64,000 bases of DNA from Chrysogorgia sp. JL179-B06 (GCA_035772405.1 JAYKKM010000038.1:1780001-1844000), one strand, 5' to 3'. Numbered from the stretch's first letter, positions 30,351 to 42,672 are shown. Program-made: numbers and translations. The notes: a model not told the origin generated them from the letters alone.

Positions 30351-32662
30351 CAACCTCGTACCCAGGGCATTTTGCCTCCACGGCGGAAGGTCGGCGAAAA
30401 TGGCAGTAAATACGTACCTAAAATGGCCCTGGGATCGGCAACCTCGTACCCAGGGTCTTCTCAGTGCCCGGGGAGGGAGCGCCCGGGATGGGAGGGGAGT
30501 GGAGCGAGGGGTAAAGGCTGGTCACGTGACTCCAAGGTTATTGGATTATTTTGTAACCTGGCGCTTATTCTCGCTTATATCATCCGGGGGGCCGGATCGC
30601 TGTGAAAACATACCACAAACTTCTATAATTGAAAGTATAAACAGTTTATGGCTAATTTAAAAATATTACAATTTATTGGAAAGACAGTACGGACTGCAGA
30701 CAGAAGTTGAAAGATGGTGGATTACTTCGAAAAATGCGTTGATTTACGGACATTTGTTGCTGTCATAAGATAAACATTAGGGACTTTAAGATCTACGACG
30801 GCAACCTGGGACGGGGACGTCGTTCAAACAAAAGAATCTTCTTGCGAAACAATAAGAATGAATAATTTTTATTCCCAGGAGTAATTTCAACGCCGTTCTC
30901 GTTCTGTTTACAATGCCACTGAGAGCATTTTCACGTCTTTAGGACGACGGTAACTCGCGGAGAGATGCGAGATGTGACTTAAGACTGACTTAAACACAGA
31001 CACTATAATCGTTTTAGGAATATTGAAGCGTTTTGGAGATCATAAAACAAGCTTGGAGTGTCAAATACGCTAGTCAATCGACCGTGGTTTCATTCAAATG
31101 CTAAAATTTGTATTGCTTTAACTGCCGTCGCCGTCCTATGTTGCCGTCGTAGATCTTAAAGTCCCTATGATCAACGCCAGAACAGTTCGAATTTACAATT
31201 TTAATACAGTCAGACTATGACTATTATTTTGAATACTAATCATGTTTATCTTATGACAGCAACAAATGTCCAGTAAATCAACGTATTTTTCGAAGTAATC
31301 CACCATCTTTCAAGGCTTTCAACTTGTCTGCAGTCCGTACTGTCTTTCCAATAAATTGTAAACTTTTTAAATTATCCATATACTGTTTATACTTTCAATT
31401 ATAGAAGTTTGTGGTATGTTTTCACAGCGATCCGCCCCCCCCCCCGGATGATATAAGCGAGAATAAGCCAGGTTACAAAATAATCCAATATCCTTGGAGT
31501 CACGTGACCAGCCTTTACCAGGGTCTTCTTCTTCCCTCGCTCCACTCCCCTCCTATCCCGGGCGCTCCTTCACCGGGCACTGAGAAGACCCTGGGTACGA
31601 GGTTGTGGGATCGGCTCATATGTACTTCTAGTACGTATTCCATATAAGGAAGTGACCGACGAGCAAATAGAAGGCACTCGTACCAGCCCACTGGATGTGG
31701 GATTGTTAACACGTTACGATATGTTCGATTATCCACTCTTTTTAAGAAAAGGATAGCAGGATAAGCTGCACGCATATTGTAAACAGATAATTTATCTTTG
31801 TTTTAATATATATTGTAGCTTTGGGAGTTGATTATTTCTCAAGAAAACGTTCGTCGAAGACAGCCGTGTTTTTGTTTACAAGATGGTATCCGTATTAGGA
31901 AAATTATATTTTGGCATGTTCGATTATCCGAGCTTTTAAAGAGAACTAAGTTAGCTACCGGGATAAAGCTGTACGTATGTTGTAAATAGATAATTTAACT
32001 TTCCTTTGATATATTCTATAGCTTTGGGGATGGTTTATTTCTCAAGAAAACGTTTGCCAAAGGGTTAGGACCTTTGTTATTTTGGGGTCGGTTACAATCC
32101 AATTAACAAGGAGGCTGGTACGCCGTACGAGGTTTGGACGTGTCAGCTATTTGCTCGTTAATTCACTCTATTTGCTCGTCAATGCCTTCTATTTGCGCTT
32201 CCTTATAAGGAATACGTACTAGATACCTCTATCGATCGGCTGGTCCATTCTATAATGCGATTGGCTTGTCATAAAACTCAATTAATTCAGCCGAGTATAA
32301 TTTATTCATCTAAATCTCAATGCTGTCTAATTTTACAGCAAATTAGAAGTGATAGCTTTCGCTAAATTGGATATATGCATCTTCATACCTTTTATAAGAG
32401 ATAACCATGGATGTATAGTGGATTATTAAGCTTGTTAGCTGCTTTTATGCCGACGAATCCTGACTGAACAACTCTGAAGAGCATTGAATATTTCTCAATT
32501 ATTCAGGTCAACAAAGTAGACAAAGGCAATGGAACAAAGACCACAAAAATTATCATATCTAAACACCCAGAAATTCTGGGTGTCATGACAGTGACCAGCC
32601 GATCCCAGGCCATTTTCGCCGACCTAACGCCGTGGAGGCAAAATGCCCTGGGAACGAGGTTG
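30351..32662. mobile_element. Mutator-like TIR element (outer), 9-bp target duplication
   Basis: The ends CAACCTCGTACCCAGGGC and complement (CCCTGGGAACGAGGTTG) are flanked by exact ATGCCACCT duplications (30342-30350 and 32663-32671). Terminal repeats extend for about 55 bp. A second element of the same family is nested at 30439-31605. The interior has direct repeats at about 31720-31860 and 31910-32060 (AGATAATTTA and TTTCTCAAGAAAACGTT words). No transposase was found. Nine-bp duplications suggest the Mutator group. Confidence 0.8.
30439..31605. mobile_element. Mutator-like foldback element (inner), 9-bp target duplication
   Basis: A 1167-bp element with inverted arms of about 350 bp, beginning CAACCTCGTACCCAGGGTCT and ending with the complement. 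TGGGATCGG is duplicated exactly at 30430-30438 and 31606-31614. It sits inside the outer element's left part. Noncoding. Confidence 0.85.
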
Positions 32663-32776
32663 ATGCCACCTTTGTCTTTTCCTCATAAATTATTAATGAA
32701 TTTTTTATAGTTATTGAAAAGTATAGTAGGAAATGCAAATGTTCTTCATTATAAAACGCCAACTCAAGCCTGGGGA

Positions 32777-32990
32777 AGGCTAAAAGGGATGACTCAAAAG
32801 GACCTTTCTGTTTTTTTCTGTTTTTTATTTTTCGTTAGGTTATGGATAGCTACGGTTAGGGCTAGGTTTAAGGTTAGGATCAAGGTTAGGATCAAGGTTA
32901 TGGTTGGGGTTAGGATTAAGATTGAGATTAGGGTTAGGATTAGTAGTTCTAAAAAATGTAAAGGTCCTTTTGACTCATCCCTTTTAGCCT
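32777..32990. mobile_element. MITE with telomere-like interior
   Basis: Perfect 31-bp terminal repeats (AGGCTAAAAGGGATGACTCA at the left, complement at the right) enclose about 110 bp made mostly of degenerate GGTTAGG/AGGTTAGGATC words, related to the TTAGGG telomere unit. It is 214 bp in all. No clear target duplication. Confidence 0.75.
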
Positions 32991-32998
32991 TCACCACT

Positions 32999-33879
32999 CA
33001 GCCTCTACTAGGCGGCGTTAGGGGGAAAGCGGAAAGACGAAGTGGGGAGATGTGGGTGGAGGGAACATGAAGAACTGTAAAAAAACAACCAATCAGCGAC
33101 TAGCGGGCTTTCCTCAATGATTAAAACATTTCACTTCGGGCCGAATCGTGAAATATCCATGTCTGAAACTCTGGTGGAAACAAGATTTATTTTGAAAATT
33201 TATTCAAGCAATCGTGTAGACATGGAAGCATAGAGTTGATTCTGGCTGAGGCTTGTCAATCAATCGGCTTTGCATTACTACGCAGTGAAACTTTCTCCGA
33301 TCGGGTTTGTAGGTCTCGCATTAATTTCCCTGATAGAATGAAGCGACACCTGACTGGCGAACATCGTAACTCCAGAATGGGATTTGGCGAAGAAATTTCA
33401 TATAGAAACCATCACTTATATACTGTACCGTACGTCTAGCCGTAAGTCTCTTTATTCTGAAACGTCGAATGAAGGACAAGTCACAAGGTAGAAATCTCAA
33501 TAATAGCTGCTTCCCCTGCCGACTGATAATCACGCGCTTGCACGAACGTCTGGTGAATCTACTTAATCCATAATCAATCTCTTGCCAAATCCCGTTGGTA
33601 ATACCATTAAAACATCTTTTCCTGCTAGCAGCTCCCTCGTTGCAACTTTTTATTCCTGTTTTAATTTAAAGCTACGACCAGCAACGAACTGAAGATCGGT
33701 TGAAGCTTTCGAAAGAAAATAATCTACCAACACGGTTTTTCTAAAGTCGCCATTTTTTAATGTTTATTTCCTGACAGGAAACCCCCGAATACTAATGAGT
33801 TGAGTTAGCCAATCAGAATTTAGCGTCTTCTGGTGGACGTGACGTTCCGTCCGCTCTCACCCCAGTCCCCCGCAGGCTA
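32999..33879. mobile_element. RecQ-fragment-bearing TAGCCTG element, copy A
   Basis: The reverse complement of the element at 56401-57299 over nearly its whole length. The right end CGCAGGCTA is intact, the left end is diverged. AGCCTTTAC after the right end resembles AGCCTTCAC before the left end, a possible 9-bp duplication. Confidence 0.7.
33570..33753 (-). pseudogene. RecQ-like helicase N-terminal fragment, copy A
   Basis: On the - strand, starting at an ATG (33751-33753) within AAATGGCGAC, the sequence parallels the copy at 56589-56793. The Walker A region around ACGGGATTTGGCAAGAG is at about 33570-33590 in complement. The frame is broken. It is interpreted as a captured or residual helicase fragment in a mobile element. 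Confidence 0.55.
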
Positions 33880-34127
33880 AGCCTTTACTTGCTCGCTCCA
33901 TGTTTAACTGTTTACTTTGATCAAGTTTTCAGAAGACATCGAATAAGATTTTTATATATATTTACTTCAGCTAAAAACTTTCAAATTCACACACTTTCCA
34001 TAAGGTAAATAGTCTGTGCTCAGTTTAGTTTAGTATATTTATCACTCTTAAGTGAACGGAAATCCCAGGTCCGACCCAGGATTTGAACCTGTGTCTCCCA
34101 GCTCATAGATATACTGAAAGATCAGAA

Positions 34128-34303
34128 AATATCAGCAAGATCAGGAAATATTTGAGTAAAAAGGACTGTGAGAAGTTGGTGCATGCATTCATAACATCAA
34201 AACTTGACAGCTGTAATAGCATCCTATATGGCTTACCAGATTGAATTGAGCAAGTTACAGCGAATTCAAAATACAGCTGCAAGACTTGTAACAGGGGTTA
34301 AAA
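34128..34303 (+). pseudogene. LINE reverse transcriptase fragment
   Basis: The frame reads NISKIRKYLSKKDCEKLVHA, then FITSKLDSCNSILYGLP. After a frameshift it continues ELSKLQRIQNTAARLVTG. LVHAFI-x-S-x-L-D-x-C-N-x-x-L-Y-G-L-P and L-Q-R-x-Q-N-x-A-A-R-L-V are conserved in the RT C-terminal region of CR1/L2-like LINEs. A short, dead fragment. Confidence 0.8.
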
Positions 34304-34843
34304 ATATGATGCGAACATGTGGGTACCGGGAGCAATGAGCATGGGGTGTGACCAAAAGGGAGGCCCCTTTTTATGAAACAAAAAGACTATGTAAGTATGT
34401 TATCTAAACTGTGGAAAGAAAAATCCAAATCTGTGATACTAACTGAAATATTAGTATTATTCATTTATACTGGGGCATTTATCCCCACTATGGGATCACT
34501 GTCACCGAGGCTTTTATCATTATATTCATGTGGTGCCTTTAAAGTGTCTATGAAATGAAAATTCACTCCAGTTTTTATGATTGTGCTTGAAAGAACACTT
34601 ATACTAATGCAAAATGGCTTTTAGATTCATGTTATTATTCCGTTCTTGAATTATTACGCTTTATATAATTTGAGCTGTGACGTCACAAGGTGGACAGTAT
34701 TACACCAAAACTGAAAATCAGGCATATCTTCATATACGATGCACGATATATTTTATTGCGTAAGCGGCTAATAAATTGTGATGCATCACACGTCACACGG
34801 TATATAATGTATCAGAAGCCATCACATAGTATCACGGCCATAG

Positions 34844-36641
34844 GCATCACACAACATCACACAACATCACACAGCATCACAAACCATCACACAGCATCAC
34901 AAACCATCACACAACATCACACAGCATCACGCAGCATCACAAACCATCACACAGCATCACAAACCATCACACAACATCACACAACATCACACAGCATCAC
35001 ACAACATCACACAGCATCACAAACCATCACACAGCATCACAAACCATCACACAGCATCACGCAGCATCACACAGCATCACAAACCATCACAGACCATCAC
35101 ACAGCATCACAAACCATCACACAGCATCACACAACATCACACAGCATCATGCAGCATCACACAGCATCACACAGCATCACAAACCATCACACAGCATCAC
35201 AAACCATCACACAGCATCACAAACCATCACACAACATCACACAGCATCACACAACATCACACAACATCACACAGCATCACATCACACAGCATCACGCAGC
35301 ATCACACAGCATCACAAACCATCACAGTCCATCACACAGCATCACAAACCATCACACAGCATCACAAACCATCACAAACCATCACACAGCATCACAGACC
35401 ATCACACAGCATCACAGACCATCACAAACCATCACACAGCATCACAAACCATCACACAGCATCACAAACCATCACACAGCATCACAAACCATCACACAGC
35501 ATCACAAACCATCACACAGCATCACAAACCATCACACAGCATCACAAACCATCACACAGCATCACGCAGCATCACACAACATCACACAGCATCACGCAGC
35601 ATCACAAACCATCACACAGCATCACAAACCATCACACAACATCACACAACATCACACAGCATCACACAGCATCACACAGCATCACACAGCATCACAAACC
35701 ATCACACAGCATCACAAACCATCACACAACATCACACAGCATCACGCAGCATCACACAGCATCACAAACCATCACAGACCATCACACAGCATCACAAACC
35801 ATCACACAGCATCACACAACATCACACAGCATCATGCAGCATCACACAGCATCACACAGCATCACAAACCATCACACAGCATCACAAACCATCACACAAC
35901 ATCACACAGCATCACGCAGCATCACAAACCATCACACAGCATCACAAACCATCACACAACATCACACATGCAGCATCACACAGCATCACACAACATCACA
36001 CAACATCACACAGCATCATTCACAAACCATCACACAGCATCACAAACCATCACACAACATCACACAGCATCACGCAGCATCACACAGCATCACAAACCAT
36101 CACAGTCCATCACACAGCATCACAAACCATCACACAACATCACACAGCATCACGCAGCATCACACAGCATCACACAGCATCACACAGCATCACACAACAT
36201 CACGCAGCATCACACAGCATCACACAACATCACACAGATGACACAACATCACACAGCATCACACAGCATCACAACCATCACACAGCATCACAAACCATCA
36301 CACAGCATCACACAGCATCACAAACCATCACACAGCATCACAAACCATCACACAGCATCACAAACCATCACACAGCATCACAAACCATCACACAGCATCA
36401 CAAACCATCACACAGCATCACACAGAATTACAAACCATCACACAGCATCACAAACCATCACACACCATCACACAGCATCACAAACCATCACACAGCATCA
36501 CAAACCATCACAAACCATCACACAGCATCACAGACCATCACACAGCATCACAGACCATCACAAACCATCACACAGCATCACAGACCATCACACAGCATCG
36601 CATGCACAAACCATCACACAGCATCACAAACCATCACACAC
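34844..36641. repeat. 10-bp minisatellite, 1.8 kb
   Basis: About 180 tandem decamers of the form NNNNCATCAC, chiefly ACAGCATCAC, AAACCATCAC and ACAACATCAC, with rarer GCAGCATCAC and AGACCATCAC. AAACC and ACAGC units often alternate, making a 20-bp higher-order repeat. A 661-residue His/Thr/Ser/Gln frame (34690-36675) crosses it because 10-bp units keep all frames open; it is not a credible gene. Confidence 0.95.
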
Positions 36642-37454
36642 TGTGTGCTGCCTCTCAACGTCATACAAAGTTTGACATAAAGGAAACCCACATTGGAAAA
36701 ATCTGCAAACATATATTTATATTAATTAAAATCTATAGCTTCTACTACAGTACATGTGTGCTGAAGAACACCAATGTATGGTCGCTCTCATTATATTGAT
36801 GACATTGCAATGATGCACAGATCATGTTCTTCATTTGCTAACTTTATACAAGTGGTACTAAAGGTAGATGTTGTCACAACCGATTTCCTTTACCTGCAGT
36901 ACTGGATAACTGATAATGAGATCTTGCAATATGATCCGTAGTCACTCACTGCTACTTTCACATTGTTGTAACAAAATCTTTTAATTAAATCCCAAATGTC
37001 CTGAGTTGTTATGTGTCTCACCTATTCGCTTTCTATCTGATTTGATCATTGTTTAGACCATAGCCATAAAATACTTTTCATTAGCCAGTAATTTTATATG
37101 TAGTAGATAAAATAAGCGCGGCAGATCTGTATATGGGCGTTCCCATACAGATCTGACGCGAGTATTTTATCGTACTTGTGAAATGAACCAATGAACGATG
37201 CTATAGGCTTAATTAGTATTCATAACTTTGTTAAAGATCGTCCTAATTATTGAGCTTTACAAAGCTATACATGTGACCAAAATACCACGCTGTGATTGTG
37301 GCTTATTAATTATTCATGAATTTCACAACATATACACATATAAAGTAGAGTGTTTTATTGATTTTTCCACAACTAATAAAAGCGATAATTTCACATGTGT
37401 GATTATTTATGGTAATCGCACGTGTGACGATTATCGCTGATACAGCACTATAGT
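36642..37454 (+). other. Intronic stretch, short hairpins only
   Basis: No gene. Small palindromes occur at 37121-37153 (CAGATCTGTAT...ATACAGATCTG) and 37380-37439 (AGCGATAAT...ATTATCGCT). Confidence 0.5.
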
Positions 37455-37458
37455 TTAA

Positions 37459-37516
37459 CTCTTTCCTGTCCGTCCCAGTCAAAAGGGGTCATAGAAGACC
37501 CACGAAGTCGTCAATC
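37459..37516. mobile_element. Truncated copy of the TTAA (piggyBac-type) MITE
   Basis: It follows TTAA at 37455-37458 and resembles the left end of the MITEs at 797 and 1717 (CTCTTTCC, then GGGTCATAGAAGACCC and GAAGTCGTCAATC). Only about 58 bp remain. Confidence 0.65.
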
Positions 37517-37528
37517 AACTCGTACTGA

Positions 37529-37585
37529 CTGACCAGGATATCTCACTCGTTCGCTGCGCTCACTCGTTCGATATCCTGGTCAACA
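37529..37585. repeat. Hairpin flanked by GACCAGGATATC
   Basis: GACCAGGATATC and its complement GATATCCTGGTC enclose CACTCGTTCGCTGCGCTCAC. It directly follows the truncated MITE and may be a separate tiny insertion. Confidence 0.6.
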
Positions 37586-38217
37586 TTCGAAATAAATTTC
37601 ATATTTCCGCACATCCATGTATTATTCAATCTATATCTTATATTTACGGTAAATCTCTTTCTACACTCTACTTTGATAACCAATGGTATAATTACGTCTC
37701 ATAAAAAATAGGTACGCGATTGCGTATATGTGTCTACTGGCTTGATCACCGTGGGGTGAAGTAGTTAACAGAATGAAAAGTTAAAGAGAACATGCATTGA
37801 CATTATATTATATCATTTATATTACGATGCTATAATTTAACAGAATGATACACTATAAAGATGCATGTTGAGATGGTTTGCAATAATAGGTCCAGCTAGA
37901 AGTAGGTGGTTGCTGTTGCAATGGATGAAGTTTGTTGGATGTTTATAACTAAAAACACAAAACTAAATAGAAATTAATGCGTATCCGCAATAACGCCTCC
38001 GCCCGCCTAGTGTTCTATCCCTAGATTTTCATCCTTACCACTGCGGGATTATCTCGGCCAATATTTAGCCGCAAGTTCAATCGGCCGGAATGATTTTGAG
38101 GTTACAATGAAATAAATGAATAAAAATAAATGTCAGACACCATGTTGTCAATACGTCATACCATAGACACAATCACTCATGATCTAATCACATCGTAACA
38201 CTCACAATAATATTTTC

Positions 38218-38395
38218 TGATTTTGAAAAAATACTTTCGGATTTCGAAAAAATATTTTCGGATTTCAAAAAACTATTTTCGGATTTTGAAAAATATTTTC
38301 CGATTTGAAAAAAGTTTTGCGTATTTGAAAAAGTTTGGCGGATTTCAAAAATATATTTTACGATTTAAAACTTTTATTGAGATTTAAAAATATTT
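38218..38395. repeat. Degenerate ~22-bp tandem repeat
   Basis: Seven or eight units of the form GATTTCGAAAAAATATTTTCG with length variation, 60 bp upstream of a LINE fragment. Confidence 0.75.
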
Positions 38396-38454
38396 GTGTC
38401 TGTTCCTTCTCGGCTTCCGTAGCAATTTGACAAGAACCCAATTTTACAACCGAA

Positions 38455-39212
38455 ATGGCTGGAAGAACTATTCATAATTATAGTGATGCTTTGAAGCTGC
38501 AGAATGGTCTTAACCTATTACATCGTTCGAGTATTGAGTCCCAATTGAATTTTAATGTTCCCAAATGCGAGAGTCTCACCATAACAAGGAAGAAAAATTC
38601 TGTAGAGCAAGGCTATAAATTAGGCATACATCCTTTGAAAAGCTCGTCTTGTCAAAAAGACCTTGGTTTGGTGGTAAACAGTTCATTGTCATGGAAGCAA
38701 CATAGTCCTAAAGCTATTAGCAAACTTAGCCAATTCAATGTTAAGTCTCCTTAAAGGCTTAAACGATCCTCCAGTAAATATTTTACTATTTCAGCGAGGA
38801 GACTTCTATATTTGGCATTGGTTATGCAAGCGAAACATGGTCCGAGCAATCTATAGATTTGATAAGAGCTACGAAATACATTCTCGGTCGTTTAAATGAT
38901 TATTTGCTTTACAGAGAACGTCTGATTAAGTCCAATATTCTTCCAGTTTGTTATTGGCATGAGATAAAGACTTATTATTTTTACATGGTTGTATCAATAG
39001 ATAATACAATATCTGTCTTAAACAGTACGTACGTCCGTCGCATTTCGTGTGAGCTTAACTTTTCAGTAGAACCAAACACTTTGAATCGAGTTATTTTATC
39101 AGGACTTGTAGATTATGGAACAATCTACCTAATTTTATTAAGTACACCGAATCGTCTGCTATTTTTAAGACTTAAAAGCCAGATATTTTACTGCCTTGCG
39201 ACATACTTTTAA
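38455..39212 (+). pseudogene. LINE reverse transcriptase C-terminal fragment
   Basis: The first frame reads ALKLQNGLNLLHRSSIESQL, then FNVPKCESLTITRK and KDLGLVVNSSLSWKQH, the conserved segment after the RT catalytic motif in many LINEs. After a frameshift near 38750, IRATKYILGRLNDYLLYRER and LPVCYWHEIK continue the same protein. 5'-truncated and frameshifted. Confidence 0.78.
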
Positions 39213-40075
39213 TGCTGACATTTTTGGCTCATGGTGTTCTATTTGTCTATGAAATATAATTCTGTGAGAGATCTGGCAGCAGTACATTTTAGAATCTATT
39301 GTTCAAATTGTAATGTAAATATTGCCCTCGGGAGGATGCCTTGATTAGGGTTTTACCTACAACAATCATGGGGGTAAATCGATACTCAAGCCACAGACGG
39401 CCGCGAATTTATATTGGTGGAAATTATAATTTATGTGTCTAGCTGATAAATAGCAATGACGTATTGTGCGGTCTGGGAGAACATTAGATCGTTAGAAATT
39501 GAATTGAAGGACCAGATAGTACGCAGCGATCGGAACGAGATATCTGATTGGCTGCTGGAAGTGTGAAAGTCGAGAAGGTCGAGAAGATGCTGGCGTTGTG
39601 ATTGGTTAAAGTTAAGCTGTGCACGTTTATGTCCTGTTGTTTTTAGCTCACAAATATGACTTGGCTTCACGCCTTCGGCCTTCACTTGTCACACACTAGT
39701 CACTAGTGTCTGTTGCGAACTTGCGTTTAGTCTTTTGTTTGGGTTTGAAACTTTGAGTACTAGTGTCTGTTGCGTTTACTCTTTTATTTGGGGAAAGTGG
39801 AAAAGTATTTCGAGACGTCTTCGCGGTTCATGCCCAAATTGCTCCCAAGAGTTTTCTACTCGATGGAAACCCGTCAATTGTTCCATTATTGTTTCAATAT
39901 CGGCGAGACGTAGCAACGAAAGGTCGCGACTGAATCAGCCAGGTGCAGTCATGGTTTGTGAAACAGCAAATGAGAGGTGTGACTATTCAGCGGAACTGCG
40001 GACCGCGAAACTTGCGGAACGGGGACCTATAATAAATGTATTTCTTATAGTTCATAAACATTTTTTTCTTGAATT

Positions 40076-41656
40076 ATTTAACTAGTTAAGCTGTCACAGT
40101 GTCACTTTCAATCTTGTACCCAGAGCCAGCTGTCACTTTCGGTCGGATTAAATTTTCTTCGGAATTCGGATCCAGTTTACTTCCGCGGCGCAGTACAATT
40201 GTACAATTTAGGTATGCAGTTAACATTCGTAAGCGTAGCATATAACGATAATACAGTTTATCAATTTCATGGATGTTTTTTTCACGGATGTTCTCGTTGT
40301 TTTGAAAAATATGAAATGAATACTTTAGTGAATGAAAAATTTGGAACATTATACTCGAAAACTCAGCGTTTTACAAATGAATTGTTAAATGCAGGATATA
40401 AAGTTGTTGAAAAATGGGAATGTGATTTTTTAAATGAAAACAAATATAGTTGTAGTGATATTATTGAATTGAAACAAAAAATTTTTGGATATACAATATT
40501 AACTCCCCGTGATGGGTTATATGGGGGGCGAACTTCTTCTATATGTTTATTTAGAGAGATAAAACAAAATGAACAAATTTATTATGTAGACTTTACATCG
40601 CTATATCCCTTTGTTCAAAAAGAATTTGTTTTCCCGGTTGGACACCCTAAAATTTTCGTTAATGAAGAGTGTGAGAATATAAATATAAAGGATATTTTCG
40701 GTTTGATTAAATGCCGTAACGTAGCTAGCCAATAGTTATCCGATGGCGAATAAATATTCGCCATCGGATAAAAGGCTACGTTTACATTGTATCGGATAGG
40801 TTTATGCTTCGTTCCAAAATGCTTTCGGTGCAAATGTAAACAGTTTCCGTCTGCAGCAGGCCGAAGGATATCGAGACAAATCTCTTGATTACGCTTAGGA
40901 ACGATCAGAATATGCTAGAACAGCTAGAAAACCATAGCGTTCGCCATAAAGCTGTCTTCGATAAACTTGCCAAAGGTATATGGTGGATTGTAGCTTCAAC
41001 AGAAAGGTGAAAGTCAAGCATCTGAGGAGCAATATCGAACTTACAAAGATTATACAAAGACAAAATAGCTAGATTATATGGGTCGCCAAACCTTGGCCAC
41101 GCAAGTGTGAACGGGTCACACTTGGCCCAGGCCAGGTGAACGTGGCTTTAGAAAGCACAATTATACTACGCGGCGGAAGTAAACTGGACCCGACCGGAAA
41201 TGACAGAAAACTGAATCCGACGGTCCGACCATATGAACTTACCGTACGTATTCCATATATGGAAGGTTCCATATGAAGAGAACGTTACTGAGCGCATGCG
41301 TCTAACAGTCCATTTTTACCCCACATGCTCAGTCTCTCTTATAGAGTCTACTCACTAAGGACTCCAAGTAAGGGAGTCGGGTTCGAGGCGGAGTTAGGGT
41401 ATGAAAACTCGTTAGGCGGGAGATTAGGATCTTTGTTGTTTTGGGGTCGGCTACAATCCAATAATTTACAGCTTCTAAATTAGGAGGTTGGTACGAGGGC
41501 AATGTATTTACTCATCAGGGCAACGTATATGCTCGTTAGGGCAATGTGTGTGATCTTCATATGGAACCTACCACCTTCCATATATGGAATACGTACGGTA
41601 AGTCCCTATCATCCGACCGAAAGTGACATGCACTGTGACAGCTTAACTAGTTAAAC
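40076..41656. mobile_element. Polinton-like remnant with TIRs and polymerase fragment
   Basis: TTTAACTAGTTAAGCTGTCACAGTG-type ends (40076-40103) recur in complement at 41631-41656. A second inverted pair lies inside (TTCCGCGGCGCAG at 40180 and GCGGCGGAAG at 41160). The left part contains a family-B DNA polymerase fragment. A segment with GGCTACGTTTAC near 40783 and GTGAACGTGGC near 41140 may be a further insertion. Small palindromes with TTCCATATATGGAA occur at 41250-41600. Confidence 0.55.
40199..40735 (+). pseudogene. Protein-primed family-B DNA polymerase fragment (Polinton/Maverick-like)
   Basis: The frame contains QFHGCFFHGC followed by a Cys and, later, YGGRTSSICLF and VDFTSLYPFVQKEFVFPVG. 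FHGC-x-x-HGC occurs near the end of the exonuclease region in Polinton and linear-plasmid polymerases, and D-F-x-S-L-Y-P is polymerase motif A. The frame is then lost; motifs B and C are not present, so it is a fragment of about 170 codons without function. Confidence 0.7.
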
Positions 41657-41689
41657 TAGGACTAGGAGTTCTTATCAGAAGTGAAATGC

Positions 41690-42250
41690 TACCTCGCGAC
41701 TTACACAGGAGCAGTGGATACGAGGTTGCCTGTAGAAGTGTTCAGGATTAGGCCAGCAGAATGTAGGCTGCGTCGCATCCGGCCTTTTGAAACACGATAT
41801 AGTCCTGTTTCAAACGGCCGGATGCGACGCAGGCTAGCAGAATGATGCTAGAAATGTTTAAAATAACATACGGTAATCATATGGCGCGTTTATAATGTCA
41901 CAATTCAATGTGACCATTTGAACGCCATAGTCCATACATCTAATTCGAACAACATTTACTTGAAACGAGCAAGCCTCGCGACTATAAAGTTTCCATTCAA
42001 GCGACACGTTTTCCAAATCGAACTTCATGCCGTTTGTAATATTTGCGGCTGACTTATCCAGCGGTCATATTTCAAATCGAACTATAAACGAACGGTGCGG
42101 GATCACCGTAGACGCTGTATTTTCATAATTCGTTACAGCATAATTTTATGTTTATAAACCAATCTTCATTTACCATTTACTGGTCCACATGCGTCGAACC
42201 ATAGTCGAACGCATTTACATAATCCTTGATAGTAAAGTACTGAAGCCGTC
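41690..42250. repeat. Dispersed repeat, copy 2 (inverse of 29320-30190)
   Basis: Reverse-complement match to the copy at 29.3-30.2 kb, interrupted by the 73-bp hairpin MITE at 41764-41836. No coding content. Confidence 0.6.
41764..41836. mobile_element. 73-bp hairpin MITE (TAGGCTGCG ends)
   Basis: TAGGCTGCGTCGCATCCGGC and its near-complement enclose a loop of about 30 nt. GCAGAATG flanks it on both sides (41756-41763 and 41836-41844), an 8- or 9-bp duplication. It relates by its ends to 28703-28807 and 56401-57299. Confidence 0.75.
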
Positions 42251-42672
42251 GACGATATAAATAAGAACGAAGTGGCTATTCGTACTGGAGTTGTACGGGG
42301 ACTTTTATTTGATATTCGTACTGGAGTCGAAATATTTTCCCCAATTTTCTAATAAGTACTTGTTTCAAATGATTTTCATTACTCTACCTAACGCCCGTTT
42401 TAAACGTCGAACAGTTGACGAATTTCGCCAGTCGAATTCATAAAATTCGTCGTTAGCGCGACGTCTAAAACCAACTTTTAATCGAATTCGTCCCAGACGA
42501 ATTATTCGTCTAAGCGAGACGCACTATACGTCTTCTGTTCGTCTCTGTTTTAGACGTCGCACTAACGACGAAACGAAAACATAACAATTTTATAACGTCT
42601 ATTTTGATTGGCTCATAATGTTTGAGCCAGTGGCGGGAATATGTAGGAAGTACTGGCGGGAACGAAACAACG

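Noticed and set aside
34066..34110. tRNA-like segment (CCCAGGATTTGAACC)
   Set aside because: Only a B-box complement is visible; too weak to call.
34690..36675. 661-codon open frame rich in His, Thr, Ser, Gln
   Set aside because: It is a translation of the 10-bp minisatellite; no start context, no splice signals and no domain.
40783..41150. hAT-type MITE with GGCTACGTTTAC ends
   Set aside because: The ends are only weakly complementary, and no 8-bp duplication could be read.
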